A stretch of 27,692 nucleotides of DNA, taken from positions 1 through 27,692 of the IMG/VR virus record IMGVR_UViG_3300049259_000090, one strand, 5' to 3'. Positions 6,718-12,690 of this stretch are shown piece after piece. Both the position numbers and the translations under genes were made by a program. Positions within the stretch are counted from its first letter, which is position 1, and each line of letters begins with the position of its first letter. Source of the stretch: a virus. A model generated the notes under the pieces. It was not told the DNA's origin. It saw nothing but the letters and a program-made list of their open reading frames with translations, and searched no databases.

Positions 6718-7135
6718 CCTGACCGCCATCAGGAACGCGATCGCGGCAAGCATCACGAAGTACACCGGGCTGCGGGCGGACGGCCAGGCCCGGGACGCGA
6801 TCACGCCGCCGTGCGCGGTGGTGCTGCCGGGTAACCCGTACATCAGCTACGGCGTCTCCATGGACGGCGCGCTGAACTTCAACTTCATCGTGCTGGTCGT
6901 GATCTCCGACGCCGCCCCGTCCGAGCAGACCCAGCGGGCACTGGATGCCTACCTCGGTGCCGACACCAGCCCGGTAGTCGGCTCGTCAGTGCCCGAGGCG
7001 ATCGAGGAGGAGAATACCCTCGGCGGCCTGGTCCACTTCATCCAGGTGCAGACGGTCACCACGTACGGCCGCATCGACTACGCAGGCGTTACGTATTTCG
7101 GGGCAAGGCTGAACTGCTTCGCAGGCGGGCAGTAG
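6710..7135 (+). CDS. Tail terminator-like protein
   Basis: 141 residues from GTG 6710 (MANLTAIRNAIAASITKYTG). It matches the pattern of actinophage tail terminator/tail completion proteins: an N-terminal helix with LTAIRNAI, a strand ending in VVLPG, a central beta sheet with FNFIVLVVISDAAPSEQTQRALDAYL, and a final strand giving a variable Tyr/Phe-rich segment. In siphoviruses this protein caps the tail tube and joins it to the neck. Length and the location between connector and major tail protein agree. The assignment is by pattern; no active site is involved. Confidence 0.7.
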   Translation: MANLTAIRNAIAASITKYTGLRADGQARDAITPPCAVVLPGNPYISYGVSMDGALNFNFIVLVVISDAAPSEQTQRALDAYLGADTSPVVGSSVPEAIEEENTLGGLVHFIQVQTVTTYGRIDYAGVTYFGARLNCFAGGQ

Positions 7136-7188
7136 CCGGCCAGGATAAGATCATCCCGTACTGCTCTCGCCTGCGGCCTGGTTACTCA

Positions 7189-7215
7189 GGAGCCGGGCTC
7201 CCCGATCAAAGGGAG
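7189..7215 (+). promoter_or_regulatory. Palindromic leader GGAGCCGGGCTCC overlapping an anti-SD/SD pairing before the peptidase gene
   Basis: GGAGCC-G-GGCTCC (7189-7201) is a perfect inverted repeat. CTCCC at 7198-7202 can also pair with GGGAG at 7211-7215, the probable ribosome site of the gene at 7223. The GGAGCC...CTCC start resembles the leaders at 9389 and 12090. A weak -10-like TAAGAT lies at 7146-7151. The pairings are seen; regulation is inferred. Confidence 0.35.
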
Positions 7216-7222
7216 TCCCCGC

Positions 7223-8128
7223 ATGGCCCCGAACGTCCTGGACACCTGGACTGTCACCCGCCGCCGGATCGAGCAGGATCACCTGCCCGGCATGTTCCTC
7301 GGCCGGAATGTCCTGCATGACTCCAGGAACCTGGCCTACCCGTGGCGGCGGCAGGACCGGACCCTGACCAGCCAGCTGTGGACCCGGCGTATCCCGGTCC
7401 TGGATCAGGGCAGCGTCGGGTCGTGCACGGGTAACGCGGAAGTAGGCGCGCTCGGCACTGATCCGGACTTCGGCTCGCTCGCGGCCGGCTACCCGGCCCT
7501 GGACGAGACCCTGGCGCTCAAGCTCTACTCCGCGGCTGAGACCATCGACGGTGACGGGCCGTACCCGCCGAACGACAACGGCAGTTCCGGCCCGTCTGCG
7601 GCCAAGGCCGCGAAGAACCTGGGCCTGATCTCCGGTTACGTGCACTGCCTGAGCCTGGCGGACCTGCTGGACGCGCTGGAGGAGCACCCGGTCTGCATCG
7701 GCGCCAACTGGTACGACAGTTTCGACCGGCCCGACAGCAGCGGGCACGTCTCGATCAGCTCCGGCGCCTCCGTGCGCGGCGGGCACGAGTTCCTGTGCCG
7801 GGGCAAGGACACCGACTCCCGGGTCGTCATCTGCGACAACTCCTGGGGCCTGTCCTTCGGCAGGCAGGGCATGTTCGAGTTCTCCTGGGACGACCTGGAC
7901 CGGCTGCTGCACGAGCAAGGCGACGGCACGGTCTCGCTGCCGCTGTCCGTCCCCGCGCCCGCGCCTGTGCCGGTACCCGCGCCTGTACCAGTGCCAGTGC
8001 CAGCTCAGGATGACGCGGACATCACCCTGTACCGGCAGGCCGGCGCCTGGGCGCGCGAGCATCACGTCGGCGCTGCCCGGCACGTCGCCGACGACCTCAA
8101 GGCGTGGTTCACGGCCAAGGGCTTCTGA
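7223..8128 (+). CDS. Papain-family (C1-like) cysteine peptidase
   Basis: 301 residues from ATG 7223, preceded by GGGAGTCCCCGC. The papain signature is complete: Q62 in DQGSVGSCTGNA with nucleophile Cys68, His188 in RGGHEFLC, and Asn206 in CDNSWG. A Pro-rich linker (about 243-262, alternating P-A-P-V) leads to a short helical C-terminal domain (ITLYRQAGAWAREHHVGAAR...), probably a targeting or binding module. There is no signal peptide. Peptidases of this type recur in actinophage structural regions; whether they cleave virion proteins, host proteins or peptidoglycan peptides is not known. It stands first in an operon with three small genes. Confidence 0.85.
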   Translation: MAPNVLDTWTVTRRRIEQDHLPGMFLGRNVLHDSRNLAYPWRRQDRTLTSQLWTRRIPVLDQGSVGSCTGNAEVGALGTDPDFGSLAAGYPALDETLALKLYSAAETIDGDGPYPPNDNGSSGPSAAKAAKNLGLISGYVHCLSLADLLDALEEHPVCIGANWYDSFDRPDSSGHVSISSGASVRGGHEFLCRGKDTDSRVVICDNSWGLSFGRQGMFEFSWDDLDRLLHEQGDGTVSLPLSVPAPAPVPVPAPVPVPVPAQDDADITLYRQAGAWAREHHVGAARHVADDLKAWFTAKGF

Positions 8129-8131
8129 CCG

Positions 8132-8347
8132 GTGCGCGCCATCCGGCCTGGCCGGCTGCCCTCCCGGGCCGGGGCTCTCCTGCCGCACGTCCGGGCGCAC
8201 TGGCCTGAACTGGGCCGCCGGGTCCTGATCGACTCCCACGACCTGCGGCTCGGCGTGTTCTACGTCCCGGGCGAGTCCGCCTGGCTGCACCTGCCGGGCG
8301 TCGTCATCCAGCTCAAGGGGCCTTGCCGCCAGGCGGATCCGCCGTGA
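8132..8347 (+). CDS. Hypothetical protein, 71 residues
   Basis: GTG 8132, three bases after the peptidase stop; starts MRAIRPGRLPSRAGALLPHV. A basic N-terminal third is followed by a beta-rich part (RVLIDSHDLRLGVFYVPGESAWLHLPGVVIQL). No domain recognised. It is coupled to the next gene by a GTGA overlap. Confidence 0.6.
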   Translation: MRAIRPGRLPSRAGALLPHVRAHWPELGRRVLIDSHDLRLGVFYVPGESAWLHLPGVVIQLKGPCRQADPP

Positions 8348-8529
8348 TCGAGCTGGTCCGGCAGGAACTGCGGCTCCGGCAGGAGATCGCCGCTCACGAA
8401 CTCCGGTGCCTGATGGATGACGGGGCAACCGGCGAGGAACTCGACGCGAAGCTGGACGAGTGCCTGGCGATCGAAGCCCGGCGCGATGCCCTGGAACGTT
8501 ACCTGGACCGGATCCAGGGGGCAGCATAA
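8344..8529 (+). CDS. Small coiled-coil protein, 61 residues
   Basis: GTG 8344 overlaps the preceding TGA; starts MIELVRQELRLRQEIAAHEL. Nearly the whole protein is charged helix with heptad-like Leu/Ile spacing, probably a helical hairpin around the GATGEEL turn. It ends in TAATG, which shares a base with the next start. Function unknown; it may be a scaffold or chaperone-like adaptor. Confidence 0.6.
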   Translation: MIELVRQELRLRQEIAAHELRCLMDDGATGEELDAKLDECLAIEARRDALERYLDRIQGAA

Positions 8530-8771
8530 TGCGCCGCTTCCAGGTCTACCGGCCCGCGCCGCCCGCGGGATACCGGGAGCAGGGTGCCGCCAACGCGCCG
8601 GACGAGGTGCAGTTCGAGGGCGTGGTGTTCAGCGACGGCCGCGTGTCCGTGCGATGGCTGACGCAGTTCGGGTCGACCTCCAACTGGGACAGCCTGGCTG
8701 ACCTGGAAGCGATTCACGGCCATCCCGAGTACGGCACCATCTGGCGCTGGCTCGACGGGGAAACCGCTTAG
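8529..8771 (+). CDS. Hypothetical protein, 80 residues, recurrent actinophage type
   Basis: The ATG at 8529 shares its A with the stop of the previous gene. It starts MRRFQVYRPAPPAGYREQGA and contains FEGVVFSDGRVSVRWLTQFGSTSNWDSLADLEAIHGHPEYGT, a small beta-sandwich-like pattern I recognise from many actinobacterial phages and prophages, where it is unannotated. Its 3' end overlaps by 4 bases the end of the convergent endonuclease gene, so the endonuclease inserted with almost no loss of sequence here. Confidence 0.68.
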   Translation: MRRFQVYRPAPPAGYREQGAANAPDEVQFEGVVFSDGRVSVRWLTQFGSTSNWDSLADLEAIHGHPEYGTIWRWLDGETA

Positions 8772-9295
8772 GCGATATGAGCCCAGGACTGGCGCAAGAC
8801 GATCCGGCTGACGTGCGCCTGACTGATCCCGAACACGTCAGCCAGGTCCTGTTCCGGCTCCCCGCTGGCCCGGCGGCGCCTTATGGCCAGGACGTCCTCG
8901 GCGGTGAGCATAGCGTTGCCCTGCCGCTCGCCGCGGGCCATCGTCCCGTCCCGGTACTTGTCGTCGCTGTTCTCCTGGATCGTGCCCCAGCACAGGTTCG
9001 CGAACCGGTTATCTCGCCTGCCGCCAGGGCCATGGCGTCCCTGCTGACCGGGCTCGGGCAGTCCCGCGAACGTCAGCAGGACGATGACGTGAACCGGGAT
9101 GCTGTGCACCACGCCGAGGCGGCTGAGGTTGACCCGGAGGTAACCGTCCGAGTCCAGGAACGGCCTGAGTACCGTGCCCCCGCGCCAGCCTGCAGCTGTC
9201 ATGTGCCGGGTACTGCACACCAGGCCGAGATCACTAGCCTCGTAGAACCCCTCGTAACCCGGGACAGGCAGCCAGCATCCGGTAGTATCAGTCAC
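8768..9295 (-). CDS. NUMOD4/HNH homing endonuclease with C-terminal HTH
   Basis: 175 residues from GTG at the high-coordinate end (MTDTTGCWLPVPGYEGFYEA). Order of parts: a NUMOD4 DNA-binding motif (W-L-P-V-P-G-Y-E-G-F-Y-E-A-S), an HNH_3 core (H-V-I-V-L-L-T-F, then RHGPGGRRDNRFANLCWGT), and a C-terminal helix-turn-helix (LTAEDVLAIRRRRASGEPEQ and FGISQAHVSRIV) that fits the DNA-binding tail of intron-type endonucleases. It is opposite in strand to the late genes and overlaps the neighbour's stop by 4 bases. The divergent gene, starting 139 bases from its start codon, has a frame break about 250 bases away. No clear ribosome site precedes the GTG. Confidence 0.88.
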   Translation of the reverse strand: MTDTTGCWLPVPGYEGFYEASDLGLVCSTRHMTAAGWRGGTVLRPFLDSDGYLRVNLSRLGVVHSIPVHVIVLLTFAGLPEPGQQGRHGPGGRRDNRFANLCWGTIQENSDDKYRDGTMARGERQGNAMLTAEDVLAIRRRRASGEPEQDLADVFGISQAHVSRIVLRQSWAHIA

Positions 9296-9297
9296 AG

Positions 9298-9314
9298 CGC
9301 AGATCCGATCTGCG
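9298..9314. promoter_or_regulatory. Perfect 8+1+8 palindrome in front of the endonuclease gene
   Basis: CGCAGATC-C-GATCTGCG is a perfect inverted repeat with a single central base. It sits 3 bases upstream of the endonuclease start, where its mRNA would load ribosomes. A one-base loop disfavours an RNA hairpin, so a protein operator is more likely; it may also be the target of the endonuclease's HTH. Inference only. Confidence 0.35.
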
Positions 9315-9388
9315 TCAGAGCCCGGTCACTGCCCTGGACGGCACGGCCGGGCTGTTACCTGAACTTTACCGTACGGCTGCGGCCCCCG

Positions 9389-9421
9389 GGAGCCAGCCTC
9401 TCTCGTTTTCACGGAGGGAGG
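9389..9421 (+). promoter_or_regulatory. Leader with GGAGCCAGCCTC and SD-pairing hairpin
   Basis: GGAGCCAGCCTC (9389-9400) is identical to 12090-12101 upstream of the major tail gene. Within it, CCTCTCTC (9397-9404) can pair with GAGGGAGG (9414-9421): eight pairs, one of them G-U, with a 9-base loop. The right arm is the ribosome site of the gene at 9434. The identity and pairing are direct observations; a role in start control is inferred. Confidence 0.45.
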
Positions 9422-9433
9422 TGGTACTTAAAA

Positions 9434-10507
9434 ATGCGTATTCTGGTAGTGCACCCAGGACCCGATTTCTCAGTTCACGATGTTTACGCCGGGTGGGTCG
9501 GGGCTTTCAAGAGCCTCGGCGTCGAGGTAGCCGAATACAATCTTTTAGGCCGTTTAACGACCGGCTTATCTTTTACAACATGGCGCTGATCGACACAGGC
9601 GAGAAGGACGAGGGCGGTCACCCGATCGTCCGCAACGCGATGACCCGCGAGCAGGCATGGAATGCTGCCGTGCAGGGCCTGTCCCATGCCTGTTACACGT
9701 TCTGGCCCGACGTCGTGTTCATTGTCAGCGCTTTTTTCCTCAGCGCGGGCACGCTCCAGCTGCTGCGCGAGCGGCGGCACAAGATCGTCATCCTGCACAC
9801 GGAATCGCCTTATTTACCAGGACACCGAGCAGCTGATGCGCGGCCAGTTCGCCGATCTCAACCTGCTCAACGACCCGACCAATCTCAAGCTGTTCCGCGA
9901 GTGGGCGCCGGCTGAGTACATGCCGCACGCCTACCGGCCGGACGTGCACTACCCGCGCTCCGGCCCGGCCGACCCGGCCCTGGCCAGCGACCTGGTGTTC
10001 ATCGGCTCGGCGTTCCGGTCCCGGATCGAGTTCTTCGAGGCGATGAACCTGACCGGGCTGGACGTGCTGCTGGGCGGGGCGGACTGGGGCTCGATCGAGC
10101 CGGGCTCGCCGCTGGTGCCGTTCGTCGGCACGCTGCCCGGCGCCCCGGATTGCGTTGACAACCCGCAGGCCGCCGGGCTGTACCGGCACGCCAGGGCGGG
10201 CATCAACTTCTACCGGCGCGAGGCCGAGGAGACCTGGACCGGGCACGGGGTCGCAATGGGGCCGCGCGAAGTGGAGATGGCGGCGTGCGGGCTGTTCTTC
10301 CTGCGTGACCCACGACCGGAGTCCGACGAGGTGTTCCCGATGCTGCCCTCGTTCGACGGGCCGGAAGACGCGGCTGAGAAACTGCGGTGGTGGCTGACCC
10401 GGGACGGCCTCCGGGACAAGCGCGCAGCCCAGGCGCGGGAGGCGATCGAAGGCCGGACGTTCGAGGCCAATGCGAAGCGGTTCCTGGAGCTGGCCGCGGA
10501 CCTGTGA
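9434..10507 (+). CDS. Glycosyltransferase-like (CgeB/GT4-type) protein with two frame breaks
   Basis: ATG 9434 (MRILVVHPGPDFSVHDVYAG) has GGAGGGAGGTGG upstream. The protein runs in three pieces: 9434-~9544 in one frame, ~9556-9813 in a second (NDRLIFYNMALIDTG ... FWPDVVFIVSAFF ... KIVILHTESPY), and 9818-10507 back in the first (QDTEQLMRGQFADLNLLNDP to FLELAADL). Joined it is about 352 residues. HTESPY-QD and LNLLNDPTNL, then FIGSAFRSRIEFFEAM, and the C-terminal GPREVEMAACGLFFLRDPR are the pattern of glycosyltransferases in which a late Glu/Met-rich loop binds the donor sugar. It may glycosylate virion or host structures. Both breaks compensate each other, so the ends stay in one frame. The minus-strand HNH gene at 8768-9295 is its immediate upstream neighbour. 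Confidence 0.72.
9539..9558 (+). other. Frame break B1 in the glycosyltransferase-like gene
   Basis: The first frame reads AAT CTT TTA GGC; the next piece reads ... TTT AAC GAC CGG. A 1-base loss of T would give NLFRPFNDRL. Removing 11 bases after CTT gives NLNDRL, which is the spacing I recall for relatives. CTT (9542-9544) is followed by an in-frame TTA. AAT 9539-9541 and AAC 9556-9558 are also frame-compatible synonyms. Confidence 0.7.
9811..9817 (+). other. Frame break B2 in the glycosyltransferase-like gene
   Basis: The middle frame reads TCG CCT TAT TTA CCA; the last frame reads TAC CAG GAC ACC. Removing 4 bases gives HTESPYQDTEQL, the expected motif; removing one base gives a second Tyr. 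TAT (9811-9813) is followed by in-frame TTA, and TAC (9815-9817) is synonymous with TAT. Confidence 0.75.
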
Positions 10508-10509
10508 GG

Positions 10510-10522
10510 CCCCGCGCCGGGG
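10510..10522 (+). terminator. GC hairpin after the glycosyltransferase-like gene; start of a 213-base gap
   Basis: CCCCG-CGC-CGGGG begins 2 bases after the stop codon, where the plus-strand late genes meet two minus-strand genes. There is no T-run, so it is at best a GC-type actinobacterial terminator. The rest of the gap to 10720 holds no gene I can support. One GTG-started frame from about 10530 has mediocre third-position GC and runs into the opposite gene. Confidence 0.25.
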
Positions 10523-10720
10523 AGTGCGCGGTGGTGTCTGGGCAGTGTCCCGGCCGGGAGCGGTACCCGGGCGGATACACCGCCCCCGGCGGGAATGGCC
10601 CCTGTTCAGCTGTGCCCTCGGGGGTCGTCAGGCCCCTGCAGGCTCCCCGGCGGCTTACGGGTCCTCCTGGCCGCACGGCCAGCGTCCTGCCGTCAGTCAT
10701 GCAGCCCTACCGTAACCCGG

Positions 10721-11200
10721 CTACGGAGCGGCATCAAGAGGTAACGCGGGGGATCCTGGCGGCAGGCCGAGCGCGTCCCTGACCTCATCCGCCGACATCA
10801 GGCCCCTCGCGGCATCCCGCTGTACCTGCAGGCTGAGCCGGGTGATATCCATGAACATCCTGGCCTGCGCGATCCGCCCGGCATAAGCCTTCATCGCACC
10901 GGACACCGAGATGATCAGCTCACCCGGCATGCGCAGGGCCAGGATCGTGCCAGGGTCCGGCTCCGGGCCGGGCATCGGCTCCAGGACGACGCGGAGCGGC
11001 ACCGGGCGGCGGCGGGTCCGCCAGCCATCCGGGGCCTTCTCGCACTCGCGGACCAGCCAGTAGTCCCCGGTCCCGGTACCGTAGGGGCAGATCACGCAGC
11101 TGCCGCGGGAGCAGAACCGGCAGGTCATGTACGGCCTGCACCCCGGCGCGTCCCAGTCCATCCGCAGGTCGTGGGACGGGTGCGCGTCACTGCGGTCCAC
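10721..11200 (-). CDS. Hypothetical protein with N-terminal zinc-binding Cys cluster, 159 residues
   Basis: GTG start (MDRSDAHPSHDLRMDWDAPG). CRFCSRGSCVICPYG (about 27-41) gives four Cys in two C-x2-C pairs, a compact zinc site. The middle part is beta-rich with PVPLRVVLEPMPGPEPDPGT and ELIISVSGAMKAYAGRIAQA. The C-terminal helical segment VQRDAARGLMSADEVRDALG resembles a small helical tail. No enzymatic motif. It starts 1 base after the stop of the upstream minus-strand gene, so the two form an operon read against the late genes. Confidence 0.65.
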   Translation of the reverse strand: MDRSDAHPSHDLRMDWDAPGCRPYMTCRFCSRGSCVICPYGTGTGDYWLVRECEKAPDGWRTRRRPVPLRVVLEPMPGPEPDPGTILALRMPGELIISVSGAMKAYAGRIAQARMFMDITRLSLQVQRDAARGLMSADEVRDALGLPPGSPALPLDAAP

Positions 11201-11201
11201 G

Positions 11202-11594
11202 TCAGTCTTCGCTGAATGTCACGGTCATGGCGTCGGGGCCGTCTTCCAGGAAGCGGAACTCGCTCCTGGTCTCAGGGTAGTGCTCCTGCACCCACTCCGG
11301 CGTGACATCGATGACGGCTACCGTGCGCTCGCGGGAGAACGTGATGCCGCAGGACAGCCACTGCCCGGCCCGGAACATCAGCCAGCCCAGGCTCCGGCTG
11401 GTCCAGCCCTCGTCATCGACCGGACCCCAGCGGATGCGGCCGGCCCACTCCGGCACCCGGCAGCACAGCAGGTGCCCGGTAGCAGCCAGGACCAGTTCCC
11501 CGGCCTTTCCGGCGGCCAGCCACCGGAACGGGACGTCGGTGATCTCCAGCCGGTAGCCGTGATCACGGCTGTGACTGACCGAGACTGTTTCCAC
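11202..11594 (-). CDS. Hypothetical beta-rich protein, 130 residues
   Basis: GTG start with AGGAGGG upstream (METVSVSHSRDHGYRLEITD). It alternates short strands with aromatic-rich loops (VPFRWLAAGKAGELVLAATG, WLMFRAGQWLSCGITF), ending FRFLEDGPDAMTVTFSED. The pattern suggests a small beta-barrel or sandwich. Not recognised. First of the two-gene minus-strand unit; the HNH gene at 11646 lies just upstream in the same direction. Confidence 0.65.
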   Translation of the reverse strand: METVSVSHSRDHGYRLEITDVPFRWLAAGKAGELVLAATGHLLCCRVPEWAGRIRWGPVDDEGWTSRSLGWLMFRAGQWLSCGITFSRERTVAVIDVTPEWVQEHYPETRSEFRFLEDGPDAMTVTFSED

Positions 11595-11645
11595 GAGCCT
11601 GCCCTCCTGTCTGCTGCAGTATACAAGCCGGCAGCAATGACGTGA

Positions 11646-11945
11646 TCACGCCCAGGTCAGGTTCTCAAGCGAGTCATCCGCCTTGCCGCGTTTCCCGTGC
11701 CTGGCGCGGCGACCGCCACCGGGACCGCAGAACGCCGTCAGTACGAGACTGGCCACAGTAACTGTTTTGACCCGGCCGTACTTGCTCAACCGCACCACCC
11801 GGTAACCCCGGCTGTTGACCTGGACCGCGAGCAGGCCGCCGGCCGTAGCGGCCCTGGCCAGGCTGCAGACGCGCCCGCAGCAGGACACCTCGTACCAGGC
11901 CGCGTACCGGGGCACCGGCAGCCACCGTTCGTCACCTGCGCACAA
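11646..11945 (-). CDS. Short NUMOD4/HNH endonuclease, C-terminally truncated
   Basis: The NUMOD4-like motif ERWLPVPRYAAWYEVS is followed by GRVCSLAR, a beta unit ending GYRVVRLSKYGRVKTVTVASLV, and an HNH core LVLTAFCGPGGGRRARHGKRGKADDSLENLTW. It then stops right after LTWA, where the related gene at 8768 continues for about 70 more residues with an HTH. The start is unclear: the TTG at 11945 is the only initiation codon in frame and has no ribosome site, and the frame is open further upstream to a TGA near 12030 without ATG or GTG. It may therefore be a decayed copy or have a damaged N-terminus. The gene beyond it (major tail protein) has a frame break about 310 bases away. Confidence 0.65.
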   Translation of the reverse strand: MCAGDERWLPVPRYAAWYEVSCCGRVCSLARAATAGGLLAVQVNSRGYRVVRLSKYGRVKTVTVASLVLTAFCGPGGGRRARHGKRGKADDSLENLTWA

Positions 11946-12089
11946 AGGCCCGTACCACGCCGCTTCCTCGGAGCACTGCCGCTCCCAGCACGGGCCGGGC
12001 CTAAGTCTTCCAGGATACGCGCGAGTTCATAAACTAGGCGGTTACGCTGGACGGGAACGCGGCTGCGGCCTGAACCGCCCGATGCGCTT

Positions 12090-12150
12090 GGAGCCAGCCT
12101 CCCCTGATCGTCTCGTATCCCCGGGACCTTCACATGGCAGGAGGTGGTAG
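12090..12150 (+). promoter_or_regulatory. Leader of the major tail gene with the shared GGAGCCAGCCTC element; in the gap 11946-12152
   Basis: The 207-base gap 11946-12152 is less GC-rich than its surroundings around 12025-12040 (gttcataaactagg), which may hold a promoter, though no convincing -35 is visible. GGAGCCAGCCTCC at 12090-12102 matches the leader at 9389. CCTCC can pair with the ribosome site GGAGG at 12140-12144, but over a loop of about 35 bases. The site AGGAGGTGG lies 5-6 bases before the ATG. Confidence 0.35.
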
Positions 12151-12152
12151 CT

Positions 12153-12607
12153 ATGAGTCGTATTCACGGACGAAACGGCGTGGCTTATGTCAGCGTCGAT
12201 CCCATCGGTGGCGCTAACCCCGTCGCAAGCCCGATGGCGTTCCTGAGCGACTGGTTACCTGGTCCATCAACTTCGTGGTGGCCAAGGTCGACGTCACGGC
12301 CATGCTGGACACCAACCTGATCTACGTGGCCGGCCTTCCTGACGCCTCGGGCGACTTCACGGGCTTCTACGACACCGCAACGGCTCAGACGTACGTCGCA
12401 GCCACAGACGGTCTTCCGCGCAACTTTTATCTTTACCCGTCCAACCTGGCAGCCCAGATGTCTCCTGTCCCGCAGTACTTCTTCGGCACCATCCTTCCTG
12501 ACTACTCCCTGTCAGGCGGCGTGTCCGCTGCGGTGTCGCTCAAGAGCACCTGGAACGCTTCCAGCCGCATTTCCCGGTACCCGGTTTACGGCCTTCCGGG
12601 CACCTGA
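12153..12607 (+). CDS. Major tail tube protein, frame broken at codon 34
   Basis: Strong ribosome site AGGAGGTGG before ATG 12153 (MSRIHGRNGVAYVSVDPIGG). The second part, in another frame, runs from about 12263 (SINFVVAKVDVTAMLDTNLI ... YVAGLPDASGDFTGFYDTAT ... FYLYPSNLAAQMSPVPQYFF, to YPVYGLPGT). The pattern W-x-I-x-F ... DVTAM.D(T/S)N ... YVAGLPDASG.F.GFYD ... Y..A.DG..R.FYLYP matches actinophage major tail proteins, the subunits of the tail tube. Read without interruption the frame ends at 12320; joined after removing 8 bases the protein is 148 residues. Codon use differs from its neighbours (more CTT, GCA, TTT), as expected of a highly expressed gene. A functional virion needs this protein, so the break must be an artefact, a recoding site, or a lethal scar. 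Confidence 0.82.
12252..12262 (+). other. Frame break C in the major tail protein gene
   Basis: The first frame reads AGC GAC TGG TTA CCT; the second reads TGG TCC ATC AAC TTC. Removing 8 bases gives LSDWSINF, the expected spacing; adding one G gives LSDWVTWSINF. The two TGG codons (12252-12254 and 12260-12262) are identical and flank TTACC, and TTA is the in-frame codon after the first TGG. It is not a homopolymer, so a sequencing slip is a weaker explanation here than at the other breaks. Confidence 0.8.
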
Positions 12608-12609
12608 TC

Positions 12610-12625
12610 TTCCGGTCGACCGGAA
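12610..12625 (+). terminator. Perfect palindrome after the major tail gene
   Basis: TTCCGGTCGACCGGAA begins 3 bases after the stop codon. It forms a 6-pair stem with a TCGA loop. There is no T-run after it. A partial terminator or mRNA-stabilising hairpin behind the most highly expressed tail gene would fit. The palindrome itself is certain; the role is not. Confidence 0.35.
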
Positions 12626-12659
12626 CAGCCTGACCTGGCACGGCCCGCCGCCCGCGGGA

Positions 12660-12689
12660 GCTGCCTCCGAACCACTGACAGGAGGCAGC
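12660..12689 (+). promoter_or_regulatory. Strong hairpin sequestering the ribosome site of the chaperone gene
   Basis: GCTGCCTCC (12660-12668) pairs perfectly with GGAGGCAGC (12681-12689): nine pairs with a 12-base loop, ending 1 base before ATG 12691. The right arm contains the only ribosome site, AGGAGG. The structure should hold translation of the tail-assembly chaperone low relative to the major tail gene just upstream. Confidence 0.55.
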
Positions 12690-12690
12690 C

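Noticed and set aside
7151-8527. Minus-strand open frame of 458 codons
   Set aside because: Antisense to the papain-like peptidase and its small neighbours, all of which have clear motifs or coupling.
8777-9589. Plus-strand open frame of 270 codons ending in MRILVVHPG
   Set aside because: Its first part is antisense to the HNH gene; only the portion from ATG 9434 is real and belongs to the glycosyltransferase-like gene.
10387-10782. Plus-strand frame in the 10508-10720 gap
   Set aside because: Mediocre third-position GC, no ribosome site and overlap with an opposite gene; a small gene from about 10530 cannot be ruled out but is not supported.
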